Under the pieces are notes generated by a model. That model was not told the origin of the DNA. It made no database searches and saw only the letters and a program-made list of their open reading frames with translations. The position numbers and the translations under genes were made by a program. This document shows positions 15,925 to 24,211 of a stretch of 64,000 nucleotides of DNA, piece after piece; positions within the stretch are counted from its first letter, which is position 1, and each line of letters begins with the position of its first letter. Source of the stretch: Kaistella flava (ex Peng et al. 2021) (GTDB lineage: Bacteria; Bacteroidota; Bacteroidia; Flavobacteriales; Weeksellaceae); NCBI RefSeq assembly GCF_015191005.1, contig NZ_CP040442.1:310001-374000 (forward strand), read 5' to 3'.

Positions 15925-17196
15925 TTAAGAATATTTTTTAAAGATAATACATCCATTCACGTCACCAAAACCAAAACTTACTTTTGCAGCAATATTAATT
16001 TCCTTTTCGATTAAATTTAGTGGAATACATTCCGCATCTATAATTGCAGTAATTTCTGGATTTAAATCTTCGCAATTGATATTCGGTGCTACAAAATTTT
16101 CCGAAAGTTGCAAAACTGCGGCGACACATTCTACACTTGCTGCTGCAGAAAGGCAATGTCCCGTTAAAGCTTTTAATGAATTGATATAAGGGAAATCTTT
16201 CCCGGATCTATTTAAAGCGGTTGATAAATTCTGAATTTCGGTAGCATCTTTTGAAGTCGCGGTTAAATGTCCGCTTATATAATCGATGTCTTTAGCTTCA
16301 ATGCCGGATTCTATAATTGCGTCTTTTACACATTTCTGAACAGCGGTTGAATTTGGTGCGGTCATACTTCCACCGCCGCGTTGTCCGCCGCTGTTTAGAT
16401 TTCCACCCAAAATTTCGCAATAGATTTTCGCATTTCTTGCCAAAGCCGATTCCAAATCTTCGATAACCAAAGCGCCAGCACCGCTACCAGGAACAAATCC
16501 TGCTGCAGAAGCGCTCATCGGACGAGAAGCAGATTCTGGTTTGTCATTAGATTTAAAACTACAAACTTTTATTGCATCGAAACCTGCCCAAATATAAGGT
16601 CCGGAATCACTTGTACTTCCTGCCAAAATACGTTTTGCTTTTCCGGATTTTATGCGGTCGAAAGCCATTAAAATACTTTCTGTTCCTGTAGTACAAGCAG
16701 AAGAATTGGTCGTGACTTGATTTCCCAAACCTAACTTTCCACCTAAATAAGCAGAGATTCCACTGTTCATAGTTTGAGAAACCGCCGTACTTCCTAATCT
16801 TCGGGTTTGTAGAGCATCGATTTTATAAATGCTTTCACGGAACTTTTCAATTCCAGAAGTTCCTGCGCCGAAAATCGTTCCGCTTTCCCAATCTGGATTT
16901 TCTCCATCTGAAGGTTCTAATCCGGCATCTTTCCAGGCATCTAATCCTGCGATAACGCCGTACATAATTCCCGTTGAATTAAAATTACGGAGTTCTAAAT
17001 CGGTGAAATATTGGTTCAAGTTTTCTTTAACTATTGGCGGAGTTCCAGAAACTTGACAGGAAAATTGTAAGTCGGCTAATTGCTGATCAAACTGAATACC
17101 AGAGCGACCTTCTTTTAAAGCAGACCGGAAACTCTTCAAACCAACTCCATTGGGTGCAACGACTCCTAATCCTGTGATGACAACTCTTCTTTCCAT
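15925..17196 (-). CDS. Beta-ketoacyl-ACP synthase (KAS II type)
   Basis: A 423-residue thiolase-fold condensing enzyme that extends acyl-ACP with malonyl-ACP. The nucleophile is Cys168 (NSSACTTGTESI) and the two catalytic His are His310 (SGHLTATSKDATE) and His347 (LTGHCLSAAA). All three are intact, so this is an active ketosynthase rather than a chain-length factor. The substrate pocket cannot be read. It is followed after 18 bases by the ACP and preceded by a FabZ-like gene, so the three form a small dedicated fatty-acyl elongation set. Confidence 0.92.
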   Translation of the reverse strand: MERRVVITGLGVVAPNGVGLKSFRSALKEGRSGIQFDQQLADLQFSCQVSGTPPIVKENLNQYFTDLELRNFNSTGIMYGVIAGLDAWKDAGLEPSDGENPDWESGTIFGAGTSGIEKFRESIYKIDALQTRRLGSTAVSQTMNSGISAYLGGKLGLGNQVTTNSSACTTGTESILMAFDRIKSGKAKRILAGSTSDSGPYIWAGFDAIKVCSFKSNDKPESASRPMSASAAGFVPGSGAGALVIEDLESALARNAKIYCEILGGNLNSGGQRGGGSMTAPNSTAVQKCVKDAIIESGIEAKDIDYISGHLTATSKDATEIQNLSTALNRSGKDFPYINSLKALTGHCLSAAASVECVAAVLQLSENFVAPNINCEDLNPEITAIIDAECIPLNLIEKEINIAAKVSFGFGDVNGCIIFKKYS

Positions 17197-17197
17197 T

Positions 17198-17695
17198 TTA
17201 ATTCACTTTAATGATTCCCGCAATTGTTCCCTCACAAACGATTTCTGATTGTTCATTCAGAATCTTCACTTTGCATTTTAACTTGTTAAATCTAAAGTAT
17301 ATTTTCTCTGAAATCACGGTCACTTTCTCACCCGGAAATACGGGTTTTAAGAATTCAATAGCTGTGGAAGTTAAACCGATCTGACTTTCTTCAGTCAAAT
17401 CATCGCCAACCAGAAAAATTCCCAAACAAACCAATCCGATTTGTGCCATTGTTTCCGTTAAAATAACTCCTGGTGTTATTGGATTGTTTTTAAAATGACC
17501 TTTGTAAAAATCTAAATCTTTTTTAAAAGTAAAATTTCCAGTCACCCCATTTTCATCAACGCTCACCAAATCATCCACAAATAAAAATGGAGTAGAATAG
17601 GGTAGTTTTTCTAAAATTTCTTTGTTTTTCACTTTGGTACTTTCGCTTTTGTGAAGATGCGAAAAAAAATAATATTTTAGCCTTGGTGAAAGCAA
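17198..17695 (-). CDS. FabZ-like 3-hydroxyacyl-ACP dehydratase
   Basis: A hotdog-fold protein with the FabZ-type active site His67 and Glu81 in YKGHFKNNPITPGVILTETM (numbering from the upstream ATG). It would dehydrate 3-hydroxyacyl-ACP made by the neighbouring ketosynthase. The frame opens at 17695, but the first 21 residues are unlike the family. A GTG at 17632 (VKNKEILEKLPYSTPFLFVD) gives the normal FabZ start and may be the true one. Its stop is one base away from the start of the ketosynthase gene. Confidence 0.85.
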   Translation of the reverse strand: MLSPRLKYYFFSHLHKSESTKVKNKEILEKLPYSTPFLFVDDLVSVDENGVTGNFTFKKDLDFYKGHFKNNPITPGVILTETMAQIGLVCLGIFLVGDDLTEESQIGLTSTAIEFLKPVFPGEKVTVISEKIYFRFNKLKCKVKILNEQSEIVCEGTIAGIIKVN

Positions 17696-17875
17696 TTATT
17701 TTAAAGTTTTACATGTCATCAATGATATGTTTTTGGATTGCTATTTTGTAATACATCAATAAGGAGTGAGCATCCTCATTAAAGAAATGACCGTGAACTT
17801 TAAGAAAATCTTATCATGGGTCAACAAGACTGTGGCCGGATTGTTGGTAAATTTGCTTCTACAAAAATTGAATAA

Positions 17876-18958
17876 ATGAAACTTTTAGAAAAATACACCT
17901 CCAAAAATTTAAAATTAGAAAACAGAATTGTGATGGCGCCGATGACAAGAAGTCGCGCGGATAATGAGGAACACGTTGCGAATGACCTGATGCAAAATTA
18001 TTATTCACAAAGAGCAACGGCCGGTTTGATCATCACCGAAGGTATAAATGTGAGTAAAGATTCTGTCGGATACATCAACGTTCCCGGTCTTTACACCGAA
18101 AAGCAAACAGAATCATGGAAAAATGTAACTACCGCTGTGCACGCAATGGGCGGGAAAATATTTGCACAATTGTGGCACGTTGGTCGCGTTTCGCATCCGG
18201 ATTTTCATGAGGGTAAAGCGCCTTTAGCTCCTTCTGCTGTAAATCCTGAAACGCAGTCTTATACTTACGAAGGTTTCAAAGATACGGTTACGCCGCAGGA
18301 AATGACGTTGGAAGATATCAAACAAACCGTTCAGGATTTTGCCAATGCTGCAGAAAATGCAATGAAAGCGGGTTTCGATGGTGTTGAAATTCACGGTGCA
18401 AACGGTTATTTGTTTCACCAGTTTTTTGCCCTGACTTCCAACAAAAGAGAAGACAATTATGGCGGTTCGACTGAAAATAGAGGACGGTTTTTGTTTGAAG
18501 TTTTGGATGCTGTAATCGAGAAAATACCATTGGAAAAAGTTGGATTGCGGCTTTCTCCAGATTTTGATGGTGTTTTTGGTATGAAGAAAGATGACGAAAC
18601 GACAGAAATGTTTGAATATTTGGTGAACAAATTAAATGACTACGAGCTGGCTTATCTTCATTTCAGCGGATTTGCAGGTCAGGATGATGATCCTTTAAAA
18701 AGTATTCTGGAAATCGCCAACCATTATCGTAAAATTTACAAAGGAATATTTATGATCAACGGTGGATTTAAAAAAGATACCGCAGATAAAGCGATAGAAG
18801 ATGGTCTTGCAGATCTGGTTTCTTTCGGAGTTCCTTTCATCAGCAATCCGGATCTCGTACAGCGTTTTGCGGTTGATGCACCGTTAAATGAACCTGATCA
18901 GAATACATTTTACACGCCAGGTGCAAAAGGTTACACTGACTATCATTTTTTAAAATAA
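17876..18958 (+). CDS. Old Yellow Enzyme-family alkene reductase (NemA-like)
   Basis: A 360-residue FMN-dependent TIM-barrel oxidoreductase. It shows the OYE features: RIVMAPMTRSRA, AQLWHVGRVSHPD (flavin and substrate contacts), VEIHGANGYLFHQF with the substrate-binding His/Asn pair, and EDNYGGSTENRGRFLFEVLD. It reduces electron-poor C=C bonds or nitro groups with NAD(P)H. It is transcribed opposite to the polyketide genes on both sides and may be an insertion into the cluster or a tailoring enzyme for an enone intermediate. A TAAATTTG box at 17848-17855 may be its -7 element. Confidence 0.93.
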   Translation: MKLLEKYTSKNLKLENRIVMAPMTRSRADNEEHVANDLMQNYYSQRATAGLIITEGINVSKDSVGYINVPGLYTEKQTESWKNVTTAVHAMGGKIFAQLWHVGRVSHPDFHEGKAPLAPSAVNPETQSYTYEGFKDTVTPQEMTLEDIKQTVQDFANAAENAMKAGFDGVEIHGANGYLFHQFFALTSNKREDNYGGSTENRGRFLFEVLDAVIEKIPLEKVGLRLSPDFDGVFGMKKDDETTEMFEYLVNKLNDYELAYLHFSGFAGQDDDPLKSILEIANHYRKIYKGIFMINGGFKKDTADKAIEDGLADLVSFGVPFISNPDLVQRFAVDAPLNEPDQNTFYTPGAKGYTDYHFLK

Positions 18959-19008
18959 GCAAAATTTATAGGGGAACTCTTTTTTTTGAATTTCTTTCCA
19001 TTGTAATT

Positions 19009-19042
19009 AAAAGATCGGTCCAAAATTGGGCTGATCTTTTTT
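19009..19042. terminator. Bidirectional terminator between OYE and SDR genes
   Basis: AAAAGATC at the left pairs with GATCTTTT at the right, with further GGTCC/GGGCT partial pairing inside and T/A tracts on both sides. It separates two convergent genes. Confidence 0.8.
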
Positions 19043-19046
19043 AATT

Positions 19047-19844
19047 TTATTGTAAATGTTCGCCACCATCGACGGGAATTACACAACCGTTAATCCAAGC
19101 GGCTTCATCAGTACATAATAAACTGACCACATTTGCCACATCTTCTGGCGTAGTTAATCTTTTAAAAGGATTCCGTTTTTTAGTGTGCTCTTTTATTTCT
19201 TCACTTCCAGGAATCATTTGCAAAGAACGAGTGTCCGTCACTCCTGCTTGAATACAGTTTGATCGTAAACCAAATGGAGCAAACTCCAAAGCGATATTTC
19301 TGGAGATGGCTTCCAAAGCGGCTTTTGCAGCGGAAACTGCACCGTAATTGTTGATTGGTTTTATACTTCCTTCGCTTGTGAAAGCAAGAATTCGCGCGTC
19401 TTCCGCAAACAGTTTTTCGTTGTAAATTAGTTTCGTCCAATCATATAAACTGGTTGCCATGGCGTGAAGCGTAATTGCAAAATCATCGGTAGAAAGACTT
19501 TCATCTTCGTTTCCGACCATCGGTTTCAAATTTCCTTTGGCAATACTGTGCAAAATACATCGAACTTTTCCTTCTGAACCTAACGCGGTTTTTAATTCTG
19601 TTAAAACATCCTGTTGATGTTGGAGATTTAAAGCATCTTTATTTAAACTTAAAAACTGAATATTTTCGTTTTTAATAAAATTAAATTCTTCATTAATATT
19701 TTCTATTTCAGCACGGGAACTGCGATGAATAATATAAATATTCATTCCTTCGCGTGCCAGTTTTTTTGCAGAAGCCAAACCTAATCCTGAACTTCCGCCC
19801 AGAATTACAGCCCAATAATTTGTATTTTCAAATCTTCTTACCAT
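19047..19844 (-). CDS. Short-chain dehydrogenase, enoyl-ACP reductase-like (FabL/FabI type)
   Basis: A 265-residue Rossmann-fold SDR. The cofactor loop is GGSSGLGLASA, and the catalytic pair is spaced Tyr-x6-Lys (NYGAVSAAKAAL) as in FabI/FabL enoyl reductases, not Tyr-x3-Lys as in classical ketoreductases. The C-terminus has NPFKRLTTPEDVANVVSLL and VIPVDGGEHLQ. It probably reduces the enoyl-ACP made by the FabZ-like enzyme. It overlaps the upstream type III PKS gene by 7 bases, so the two are coupled. Confidence 0.88.
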   Translation of the reverse strand: MVRRFENTNYWAVILGGSSGLGLASAKKLAREGMNIYIIHRSSRAEIENINEEFNFIKNENIQFLSLNKDALNLQHQQDVLTELKTALGSEGKVRCILHSIAKGNLKPMVGNEDESLSTDDFAITLHAMATSLYDWTKLIYNEKLFAEDARILAFTSEGSIKPINNYGAVSAAKAALEAISRNIALEFAPFGLRSNCIQAGVTDTRSLQMIPGSEEIKEHTKKRNPFKRLTTPEDVANVVSLLCTDEAAWINGCVIPVDGGEHLQ

Positions 19845-20890
19845 TGCAATAAAACTCGTTGTGCAGAAAATCCTGGTCCGAAACTTAACATTAAACCTTT
19901 CTCGCCTTTCTGCGGTTTTTGATTTATGATTTCTTCTAAAACGTAAAGAACGGTCGCGCTCGACATATTTCCATAAAGTCTTAAAATCTCTTTTGTAGTG
20001 TCAATATTTTTACCTAATTCTGAAAATAATCCTTCTACCATTTGAACAATTTTTTTTCCACCCGGATGAAAAATAAGATAATCGATATCTTTAATTTTTA
20101 AATTTTGTTTGGCTAAAAAAGGATGAATAATATTTGGGAAATGTTCCCCGATCGTATCTGGAACTTCAATATCTAAAATCATTTGCAGTCCAGAATTGGT
20201 CAGTTTGAAACCCATCATATGTTCATTATTGTAAAAATGATACATTTCTTGCGCAAGAATTTCTGGACCTTCTGCATTTTCTTCTGACGATAAAAGAACA
20301 CATGCAGCGCCGTCGCCGAAAATCGCAGCGCTCACAATATTTGCCATGGAGAAATCCTCCAATTGAAAAGTCGCGGTCGGACTTTCGACTGCGATAACTG
20401 CGGCACGTTTTCCAGGATTTGCCTGAAGGAAATTCTTAGCGTAGATAATTCCGGAAACTCCGGCAGCGCAACCCATTTCTGTAACCGGCAAACGAACGAT
20501 GTCTTGGCGTAAATTTAATTTGTTGATCAAATAAGCATCAAGGGACGGAATCATAATTCCAGTACAACTTACGGTGATAATATAATCCAGTGATTGCGGA
20601 TCCCAACTGGCTTTTTTCAAAGATTTATCCAAAACTTGCTCACCTAATAAAACGACTTCCCGAGCGTAGATATCATTTTTATCTTCAAAAGATGTCGCCG
20701 TGAAAACTTCAATTGGATCCATGATGGAATACCTTTCATCAACTGCGGCACCTTCAAAAATCTTTTTGACTTTACGCACAAAACGGCTGTCCTGGTTGAC
20801 CAACCACTGATCCAGGAAAGGTAAAACTTCGGAAGTTTTTCGGGAATATTTTGGGAGTTGCTTGGCAACGGTAACTATTTTTACACTCAT
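19838..20890 (-). CDS. Type III polyketide synthase (chalcone/stilbene synthase family)
   Basis: A 350-residue homodimeric condensing enzyme that extends an acyl starter with malonyl-CoA and cyclises the product to an alkylresorcinol or alkylpyrone. The catalytic triad is complete: Cys141 (TEMGCAAGVSG), His275 (IFHPGGKK) and Asn308 (LYGNMSSATV); the C-terminal loop SFGPGFSAQ is typical. The dedicated ACP, ketosynthase, dehydratase and enoyl reductase nearby imply a fatty-acyl starter, so the product is probably a phenolic lipid. A methyltransferase and an FAD oxidoreductase upstream resemble the Streptomyces srsA-srsB-srsC set. Confidence 0.93.
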   Translation of the reverse strand: MSVKIVTVAKQLPKYSRKTSEVLPFLDQWLVNQDSRFVRKVKKIFEGAAVDERYSIMDPIEVFTATSFEDKNDIYAREVVLLGEQVLDKSLKKASWDPQSLDYIITVSCTGIMIPSLDAYLINKLNLRQDIVRLPVTEMGCAAGVSGIIYAKNFLQANPGKRAAVIAVESPTATFQLEDFSMANIVSAAIFGDGAACVLLSSEENAEGPEILAQEMYHFYNNEHMMGFKLTNSGLQMILDIEVPDTIGEHFPNIIHPFLAKQNLKIKDIDYLIFHPGGKKIVQMVEGLFSELGKNIDTTKEILRLYGNMSSATVLYVLEEIINQKPQKGEKGLMLSFGPGFSAQRVLLQW

Positions 20891-20950
20891 TAATTACTAA
20901 TTATAATATTTCAGATTCTTGCGCTTTTACAAAAACAAACCTTAGTTTTT

Positions 20951-21090
20951 ACCACAAAGTCACAAAGTTTAGTTTATAAATGATTTTAAAAGAGCATACA
21001 GTTTTAAAAATTTTTCGCTTCTAGTTTACTCTATGAACTTTAATTTTTTTTAATATTAATGTTTCACCTTAATCTTTGTGACTTTGTGGT
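20951..21090. repeat. Palindromic interspersed element between PKS and methyltransferase
   Basis: ACCACAAAGTCACAAAG (20951-20967) recurs as an exact inverted copy at 21074-21090. The 106 bases between are AT-rich and non-coding. The arms match the repeat at 15403 and 22987, so this is a full-length member of a miniature inverted-repeat family. It sits inside an otherwise co-directional gene cluster. Confidence 0.7.
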
Positions 21091-21104
21091 TTTAAAATTT
21101 CCAA

Positions 21105-21815
21105 TTATTTTTCAATAATCCATTGGTAGCGGAATGCCCACTTCCATTTGATGCTAAATTTTTTTAAACCTAAATCTTTTGAAAATTTATCTAAATCTTC
21201 TCTTTTGAAACCTCTCAAAATGGAAATTAATCCGTCCTCCGCGGTCATTTTTTCTAATCTAAAGATAAAGATAATTGCCTGAAAAAGTCGGTAAGCCAAT
21301 TTACTTCTTTGTAAATCATTGACGACGATTCCTTTTTTAACCAAATTTAAAATGACACGCATTATTTTTAAAATTTCGTCATCTTTAAAGTGATGTAAAG
21401 TAAGGGTTATCAGAGCAATGTCAATATTATATTTTGAGAAATCGTACAGAAAAATATCTTCCGCTAAATACGTGATATTTTCAAAATCTACGGAACATTT
21501 TTCAGCGTGGCGAATCGTGGCTTCATTCGCATCAATACCAATTAACTGAAAATTTAAATTATTTTCCTTTCCAAATTTTGATAACATTCGCAGCATATCG
21601 CCGCTTCCACAACCGAAATCCATGATGGTGATCGTTTTATCTTTTGGGAAATCTTTAATTAAAGTTTTAACTCCACCTAAAGTCACGGAGTTTCCACCGA
21701 GCAATTGATTAATTCTGGCAATGTCGTCCAAAGCGGTTACTAAACCTTCATTATCAATGGAGAAATCGTCCATCGATTCTTCAAGATCTGTTCTGTACGT
21801 TGTATCTAAAGCCAT
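21105..21815 (-). CDS. SAM-dependent class I methyltransferase of the PKS cluster
   Basis: A 236-residue methyltransferase with the SAM-binding motif IMDFGCGSGDMLRML and the following LIGIDANEATIRHAEK acidic loop; VNDLQRSKLAYRLFQAIIF is characteristic of the subgroup encoded beside type III PKS genes. It would methylate the hydroxyls or ring carbon of the resorcinol made by the PKS. Its start overlaps the stop of the FAD oxidoreductase by one base (TAATG), indicating coupled translation. Confidence 0.88.
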   Translation of the reverse strand: MALDTTYRTDLEESMDDFSIDNEGLVTALDDIARINQLLGGNSVTLGGVKTLIKDFPKDKTITIMDFGCGSGDMLRMLSKFGKENNLNFQLIGIDANEATIRHAEKCSVDFENITYLAEDIFLYDFSKYNIDIALITLTLHHFKDDEILKIMRVILNLVKKGIVVNDLQRSKLAYRLFQAIIFIFRLEKMTAEDGLISILRGFKREDLDKFSKDLGLKKFSIKWKWAFRYQWIIEK

Positions 21816-22957
21816 TAATTTTGAGTCATATTGATTTCTTTTCCGTGGGTTTTTCTAATGATAATCGGAAGTAGGAAAGGAAGATGGGTTATTAAATTTG
21901 TCAAAACTTCGGAAAGTTTTGAATGTTCTAAAATACTACCTAAAATTCGGCCATACCATAATCTTTGTTTGAAATTCTTATTCCAGTTCGAAGAATAATT
22001 TTTTTCCATTTCTTGACGAGAAGTTTTACCTGACAAAAAATCTAATGTTTGTTCTGAAGCCAATTTTGCACTATGAATTGCCATTGCCATTCCATTACCA
22101 CATAAAGGATGTATTAATCCTGCGGTGTCACCCATCATTAAAATATGATCTTCTACATTTTCTTTTTTGTCAAAACAAATCTGACTGATGGTCAAAGGTT
22201 TTTCAAATACAGTAGTAGAATTTTCTAAAATATTTTTTAAATGTGGATTTTGAGAGACAACTTTTTCCTGGAACTCATCAATATTTTTATATTTCTTGAA
22301 AGATTTAAAATTAGTTAAATAACAGATATTGAGCAAATTATTCTCCACTTTTGAAACACCACAATAACCACCTTTAAAATTATGCAAACCCACAACATCA
22401 TTTTCAAATTCTCCTTTGTAGTGAGACTTCACCGCCAACCAAGGAGATTTATTTTTTAAAAAATCGCGATTCATTTTTAAATCTAAATTTGATCGTTTTC
22501 CAAATCCGCCCAAAACAACTTTTGAGGATAAAGTTTTTCCGGATGCCAAATGAACTTCAAAATAATCATCTTTAAAAATCACCTCATTTACCTGATCTTC
22601 TATAACCTCGCAGTTTTGAGAAAGAGCCTTTTTATAAAGTGCATCATCTAAAGTATATCTGCTGATCCCAAAACCACCGAGCGGAAGTTTGGTTTCAATC
22701 GTTCTTCCAGACTCGGAAGAAAATTGCAAGGTTGAAATGTGGGTTGGCTTTAATTCATCAATTTTAATATTCAACCAATCGAAATAGGGAAGGACTTCAT
22801 TAGAAATATATTCGCCGCAGACTTTATGTTTTGGGTAAGAATTCTTCTCAATAACAATGACTTTACGACCCATTTTCGTGAGATGTATCGCGCTCGTTAA
22901 ACCTGCTAAACCGCCACCAATGATGATGACTTCGGTATCGCAATTTGAATTCTTCAA
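21815..22957 (-). CDS. FAD-dependent oxidoreductase of the geranylgeranyl reductase family
   Basis: A 380-residue flavoprotein with an N-terminal dinucleotide-binding motif (VIIIGGGLAGLTSAIHLTKM), the subgroup signature KHKVCGEYISNEVLP, and the second FAD motif MMGDTAGLIHPLCGNGMAMA. Enzymes of this group reduce prenyl chains or hydroxylate aromatic rings. Beside a type III PKS and a methyltransferase, ring hydroxylation leading to a quinone-like product is likely, as for SrsC. It is the first gene of the minus-strand cluster. Confidence 0.88.
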   Translation of the reverse strand: MKNSNCDTEVIIIGGGLAGLTSAIHLTKMGRKVIVIEKNSYPKHKVCGEYISNEVLPYFDWLNIKIDELKPTHISTLQFSSESGRTIETKLPLGGFGISRYTLDDALYKKALSQNCEVIEDQVNEVIFKDDYFEVHLASGKTLSSKVVLGGFGKRSNLDLKMNRDFLKNKSPWLAVKSHYKGEFENDVVGLHNFKGGYCGVSKVENNLLNICYLTNFKSFKKYKNIDEFQEKVVSQNPHLKNILENSTTVFEKPLTISQICFDKKENVEDHILMMGDTAGLIHPLCGNGMAMAIHSAKLASEQTLDFLSGKTSRQEMEKNYSSNWNKNFKQRLWYGRILGSILEHSKLSEVLTNLITHLPFLLPIIIRKTHGKEINMTQN

Positions 22958-22986
22958 TTTTTTATTTAAATGTAGTAAAAATTTTT

Positions 22987-23004
22987 ACCACAAAGTCACA
23001 AAAG
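22987..23004. repeat. Further copy of the ACCACAAAGTCACAAA repeat arm
   Basis: This copy sits just upstream of the FAD oxidoreductase. No exact inverted partner is seen; the DNA from 23005 to 23160 holds only degenerate matches (ACACATGAGTCACATTAG near 23038) and GAATCTTAATGAATCTTAAC-like sequence. No gene is present in this gap. Confidence 0.55.
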
Positions 23005-23161
23005 TTTTATTGTACAAGTTTACCATTTGCTTTTTAACACATGAGTCACATTAGTTAAAGTTTAAAAACACGACGCGGAAAAACAGACATTAGTTTTTAA
23101 TTTCCGTAGGGAATCTTAATGAATCTTAACTCCTTAACCAAAACCTTAATGGTGAAATTTT

Positions 23162-24088
23162 TTACTCAATTTTTTGCCATTTCTGCTTTTCCATTATCGC
23201 GTGAATCGAATCGTAAAATTTTAATAGACCAAGAGAACCTTTCTCGCCATAGTCGTAAATAGTTTTTATTTTTCCGTTATCGTACACTACTTTAGTTTCT
23301 ATGGCAGAATGATCGCAGCAACCGATGGAATATCTTTCTTCTAAATTTTTGAAATCAATATTATTGAGATACAATCCCAAATTTTGAAAATCTTGGTTTT
23401 TATTTCCGACGAAATTACCTTTTAATTTTTTATAAAATTTTGAATTTAAAATGATGGAATCTTTTTTAAAAGACAATGTGAAATAAACTCCGGGAGCATA
23501 ACCGCCATACTGGGTGAATTTAATTTCTGAAATATTATTGTTACTTCTCTTATTTGCAAATTCTGTAAGTTGATTATTTGTAACCATTAAGGTATCGAAC
23601 TTCAGGATATTATTTAAGTCATCAAATCTTGGTATAAAGTTTAACACCTTAATCAAATTCTGACCGTTGTAATTTATAATTTTGGCGGAAAAGATATCGT
23701 AAACCCTTTTCTTACCTGCACTTAAAATTTTGTAACCATTGGAACTGCTTAATAAAACGACACAATTTTTAGCATCATCATCTATGAATCTTACCAGATT
23801 TTCATTGGTACTGTCTTTTTTATATTCCAAATTGACTAAATAATCCTGTTTTCCATCACCATTCAAATCGGCTTTAAATATGGGTTTTAGATTTTCCTTC
23901 GCAATTATTTTTCTAAAAGATTTAATAGAGTCGATGAAATTTTCACCAGTCAAAAAATCTGTTTTTAGTTGAAGATCTTCGTAGTTTTTATCAGCATGAA
24001 TAATCTCTAATACTTCTTTATCAGTAAGATCTTTTTTATCACAAGATAAAATTAGAAATAGCGAAACAAAAAGGAAAATATATTTCAT
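23162..24088 (-). CDS. Putative lipoprotein with one calcium-loop-like motif, 308 aa
   Basis: The start MKYIFLFVSLFLILSCDKKD is a lipoprotein signal with the lipid-bearing Cys at residue 16. Residues about 65-85 contain KADLNGDGKQDYLVNLEY, resembling an FG-GAP/VCBS calcium-binding loop. A later part (KFTQYGGYAPGVYFTLSF) is similar in style to DUF6438-type domains. Probably a periplasm-facing surface lipoprotein. It is a single gene downstream of the acs terminator, with no partner visible. Confidence 0.65.
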   Translation of the reverse strand: MKYIFLFVSLFLILSCDKKDLTDKEVLEIIHADKNYEDLQLKTDFLTGENFIDSIKSFRKIIAKENLKPIFKADLNGDGKQDYLVNLEYKKDSTNENLVRFIDDDAKNCVVLLSSSNGYKILSAGKKRVYDIFSAKIINYNGQNLIKVLNFIPRFDDLNNILKFDTLMVTNNQLTEFANKRSNNNISEIKFTQYGGYAPGVYFTLSFKKDSIILNSKFYKKLKGNFVGNKNQDFQNLGLYLNNIDFKNLEERYSIGCCDHSAIETKVVYDNGKIKTIYDYGEKGSLGLLKFYDSIHAIMEKQKWQKIE

Positions 24089-24124
24089 ACTTAAATTTAA
24101 AAAAAGAAAGATACAATTTAATGC

Positions 24125-24153
24125 AAGAAAAAACCTCGCGTTTCCGCAAGGTT
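24125..24153 (-). terminator. Terminator of the acs gene
   Basis: AACCTCGCG (24132-24140) and CGCAAGGTT (24145-24153) form a 9-position stem with one mismatch and a TTTC/GAAA loop; minus-strand reading continues into a T run. The DNA from 24178 to 24210 carries CATCCATCATC-type repeats also present near 60540. Confidence 0.8.
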
Positions 24154-24211
24154 CTATAATTTATTGTAAGATTGTAAACATCCATCATCAGACATCCATC
24201 ATCCAACAATC

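Noticed and set aside
15652..22957. Flexirubin or dialkylresorcinol (darA/darB) cluster
   Set aside because: The condensing enzyme is a true type III PKS by its Cys/His/Asn triad, and no DarA/DarB-type cyclase pair, ammonia lyase or glycosyltransferase-type genes of flexirubin loci are present.
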